Under the pieces are notes generated by a model, which was not told where the DNA came from, made no database searches, and saw only the letters and a list, made by a program, of their open reading frames with translations. The position numbers and the translations under genes are program-made. This document shows, piece by piece, positions 6,922 through 8,614 of a DNA stretch of 8,614 bases; the stretch's first letter is position 1; the number at the start of each line of letters is the position of its first letter. The DNA lies in the NCBI GenBank assembly GCA_031288935.1, contig JAITQL010000112.1, positions 1 through 8,614 of the forward strand, read 5' to 3'. The DNA comes from Tannerella sp. (GTDB lineage: Bacteria; Bacteroidota; Bacteroidia; Bacteroidales; Tannerellaceae).

Positions 6922-7704
6922 ATGTACTCTCCCTTAGCTGTCATTCATCCGGATGCAAAAATCGGAAAAAATGTAATCATAGATCCTTTTACGGTTATTG
7001 AAAAAGACGTTGTCATCGGTGATAACTGCCGTGTTTATCCTCATTCGTCCATTCTCGACGGAGCGTTCATCGGAAATAACTGTCAGGTATTTCCGGGAGC
7101 GGTGATCGGCGGGATTCCGCAAGACCTGAAGTTCGCCGGCGAAAAAACGACGGTCGAGATCGGAGATCATACCACTGTCCGCGAATGTGCAACCATTAAC
7201 CGGGGCACCGCTGCCAAAGGAAAAACCGTTGTCGGAAGCCATTGCCTGGTCATGGCTTACTCGCACATCGCTCACGACTGCGTTGTCAGAGACCATGTGA
7301 TCATCGGCAACGCCTGCCAGATCGCCGGCGAAGTGGAAATCGACGACTATGCCATTGTCAGCGGCGGCACGCTGGTGCATCAGTTCACCCGCATCTCCAA
7401 ACACGTCATGATACAGGGCGGTTCGCGCGTCGGAAAGGACATCCCGCCCTATACGCTGATCGGACGCGACCCGATTGTGTATTGCGGCATCAACATCGTC
7501 GGTTTGCGCCGGCGCGGATTTACCAACGAACAGGTCTATCTGATTCAGGATATTTACCGTACACTCTATACGCGCGGCCTCAACAATACGGACGCCCTTC
7601 ATTGTATTGAAACGGAGTATGAACCGGGTGTCGAACGAAATCTGATTCTGGATTTTATCAAGTCCTCGAAACGGGGAATTGTCAGGGGGTCTATTGATGA
7701 ATAA
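6922..7704 (+). CDS. lpxA: UDP-N-acetylglucosamine O-acyltransferase LpxA
   Basis: First enzyme of lipid A synthesis: it moves a 3-hydroxyacyl chain from ACP to the 3-OH of UDP-GlcNAc. The 260 residues match the family (E. coli 262). A left-handed beta-helix fills about 1-185 (IHPDAKIGKNVII, IGDNCRVYP and further hexapeptides). The signature GGIPQDLKF is at 63-71. The catalytic histidine is H118 in HIAHDC (E. coli H125), with H115 matching H122, and H153 (VHQF) matching H160. The helical C-terminus starts near GLRRRGFT (194-201). By alignment to E. coli, the hydrocarbon-ruler position G173 is G166 here, which fits a long acyl chain. The position of E. coli H144 is E137 here. It follows lpxC-fabZ by 11 bp and is the last gene of the tight lpx cluster. 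Confidence 0.97.
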   Translation: MYSPLAVIHPDAKIGKNVIIDPFTVIEKDVVIGDNCRVYPHSSILDGAFIGNNCQVFPGAVIGGIPQDLKFAGEKTTVEIGDHTTVRECATINRGTAAKGKTVVGSHCLVMAYSHIAHDCVVRDHVIIGNACQIAGEVEIDDYAIVSGGTLVHQFTRISKHVMIQGGSRVGKDIPPYTLIGRDPIVYCGINIVGLRRRGFTNEQVYLIQDIYRTLYTRGLNNTDALHCIETEYEPGVERNLILDFIKSSKRGIVRGSIDE

Positions 7705-7743
7705 AAAAATAACGGAATACTCGTATGATTGACAATTAATTTT

Positions 7744-7751
7744 TATTTTTG
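7744..7751 (+). promoter_or_regulatory. Probable -7 element upstream of the pRiA4b-like gene and miaA
   Basis: TATTTTTG is an exact match to the Bacteroidota TAnnTTTG element, in an AT-rich 80-bp gap after lpxA. Start of transcription near 7757 would leave a leader of about 28 bases before the ATG at 7785. A TTG sits at 7729-7731, only 12 bp upstream, too close to be a standard -33 box, so that half is unclear. It suggests the last two genes can be transcribed independently of the lpx operon. Confidence 0.5.
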
Positions 7752-7784
7752 CCCCCTGAATACAAACGTAATTATAGTAAGTAA

Positions 7785-8342
7785 ATGATATATCAATTTC
7801 TGATTCTTTCTGATGAAGTGGATAATTTCAGACGCGAAATAAAAATCAGCCCTGATGCCACTTTTTTTGATTTGCACCGCGCAATCCTGGATGCGACCAA
7901 ATACAAGCATGACGAGATGTGCTCTTTTTTTATCTGCGATGACGACTGGAGTAAAAAGACCGAAGTCACGCTGATTGACATGGACGCCTCTTCCGAAGTA
8001 GACACGTATCTGATGGAGGACACTGCGCTGGATGAATTACTGGAGGACGAACATCAAAAACTGATCTTCGTCTTCGACTACCTGATGGAACGTTCGTTCT
8101 TCCTCGAACTGCGGATCATCACCGGTCAAAACATCGGCAAACCCATCTGTTCGCTGGCTATCGGCAATCCGCCTCCGCAATCCATTACGATTGACGAAAT
8201 GGAAAAACGGCTCGAACAGCACGTCGACCTCGGCGAAGAGTTCTATGGCGACATGGAATATAACGACGATGAACTTGACTCCATCTCCGGAGACTTTAGC
8301 GACGAATCCATCGGAAGCTATTACGACGACGAACGTTATTAA
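7785..8342 (+). CDS. pRiA4b ORF-3-like (IS1096 passenger-type) small acidic protein
   Basis: A 185-residue protein without signal peptide or membrane segment. The N-terminal part resembles the plasmid pRiA4b ORF-3-like family: YQFLILSDEVDNFRREIKI leads into DATFFDLHRAILDA (24-37), then the F-x-x-D-x-W pattern (FICDDDW, 49-55). Despite the family name, this is chromosomal and I see no transposase or element ends nearby. The C-terminal 35 residues (151-185) contain 14 Asp or Glu, four Tyr and a single basic residue, a low-complexity acidic tail likely to be disordered. Molecular function is not known. miaA starts 3 bp after its stop, so the two are probably co-transcribed. I am fairly sure of the gene and moderately sure of the family. 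Confidence 0.8.
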   Translation: MIYQFLILSDEVDNFRREIKISPDATFFDLHRAILDATKYKHDEMCSFFICDDDWSKKTEVTLIDMDASSEVDTYLMEDTALDELLEDEHQKLIFVFDYLMERSFFLELRIITGQNIGKPICSLAIGNPPPQSITIDEMEKRLEQHVDLGEEFYGDMEYNDDELDSISGDFSDESIGSYYDDERY

Positions 8343-8345
8343 TGA

Positions 8346-8614
8346 ATGAATGTACTGCTTGTGCTGCTGGGCCCCACCGGCGTGGGGAAGACGGCGCTGA
8401 GCCTGCAACTGGCTGAAACGTTCGGCGCGCCGATCATTTCGGCCGACTCGCGCCAGCTCTATAAAGACCTGTCTGTGGGGACGGCTGCGCCTGCGCCGGA
8501 AGAGCAGTTGCGCGTCAGGCATTACATGGTTGGCCGGCTCGCCCTGGACGACGGTTACAGCGCCAGCCGCTGTGAGGAAGAAACGCTGGCGTTGTTGCAG
8601 GAGTTGTTCAAGAC
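8346..8614 (+). CDS. miaA: tRNA dimethylallyltransferase MiaA (5' part, runs off the window)
   Basis: Transfers a dimethylallyl group from DMAPP to N6 of adenosine 37 in tRNAs reading UNN codons. Only the first 89 codons are present. The P-loop GPTGVGKT is at residues 9-16. ISADSRQLYKDLSVGTA (31-47) holds the catalytic aspartate D34 and the substrate-binding residues that follow. HYMVG lies further on. No frameshift or stop occurs up to the window edge. Three ATGs sit at 8342, 8346 and 8350; only the one at 8346 is in frame, giving MNVLLVLLGPTG. It starts 3 bp after the preceding stop with no SD, which suggests coupled translation. Confidence 0.95.
   Translation, partial: MNVLLVLLGPTGVGKTALSLQLAETFGAPIISADSRQLYKDLSVGTAAPAPEEQLRVRHYMVGRLALDDGYSASRCEEETLALLQELFK

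Noticed and set aside
7785..8342. Insertion sequence, suggested by the IS1096-passenger family name
   Set aside because: No transposase, terminal inverted repeats or target duplication nearby; the gene sits among housekeeping genes.

Overview
The window looks like chromosomal DNA of a Bacteroidales (Bacteroidota) bacterium. Four things point there: an LpxC-FabZ fusion gene between lpxD and lpxA, a DUF4301 gene, TAnnTTTG-type promoter elements, and genes that mostly lack a clear Shine-Dalgarno sequence. No genus can be named from the sequence alone.

Layout. Positions 1-436 hold no convincing gene. They contain a 21-bp tandem repeat array cut by the window edge (1-193), a GC-rich hairpin (338-368), a 17-bp perfect palindrome (388-404) and four TTGAATT heptamers (406-433). 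A DUF4301 protein is encoded on the minus strand at 437-1960. Divergent from it across a 116-bp gap is a long RelA/SpoT homologue (2077-4281) with a degenerate hydrolase domain and an intact (p)ppGpp synthetase domain. A 198-bp gap follows. Then come lpxD (4480-5520), the lpxC-fabZ fusion (5525-6910) and lpxA (6922-7704), packed 4 and 11 bp apart. After an 80-bp gap with a likely promoter come a pRiA4b ORF-3-like acidic protein (7785-8342) and the first 89 codons of miaA (from 8346), which runs off the end.

How the genes work together. LpxA, LpxC and LpxD are the first three committed enzymes of lipid A synthesis (acylation, deacetylation, second acylation). FabZ dehydrates the same type of 3-hydroxyacyl-ACP that LpxA and LpxD consume. 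Fusing FabZ to LpxC places both sides of the branch between phospholipid and lipid A synthesis on one polypeptide. The RelA homologue is the stringent-response alarmone enzyme and appears to be a separate unit. MiaA modifies tRNA; the small acidic protein is 3 bp upstream and probably co-transcribed with it.

The coding part is ordinary core-genome content. I see no defence island, phage, IS element or new multi-gene system. The least explained parts are the non-coding left end, with its helically phased palindromic repeat array, and the uncharacterised DUF4301 and pRiA4b-like proteins.
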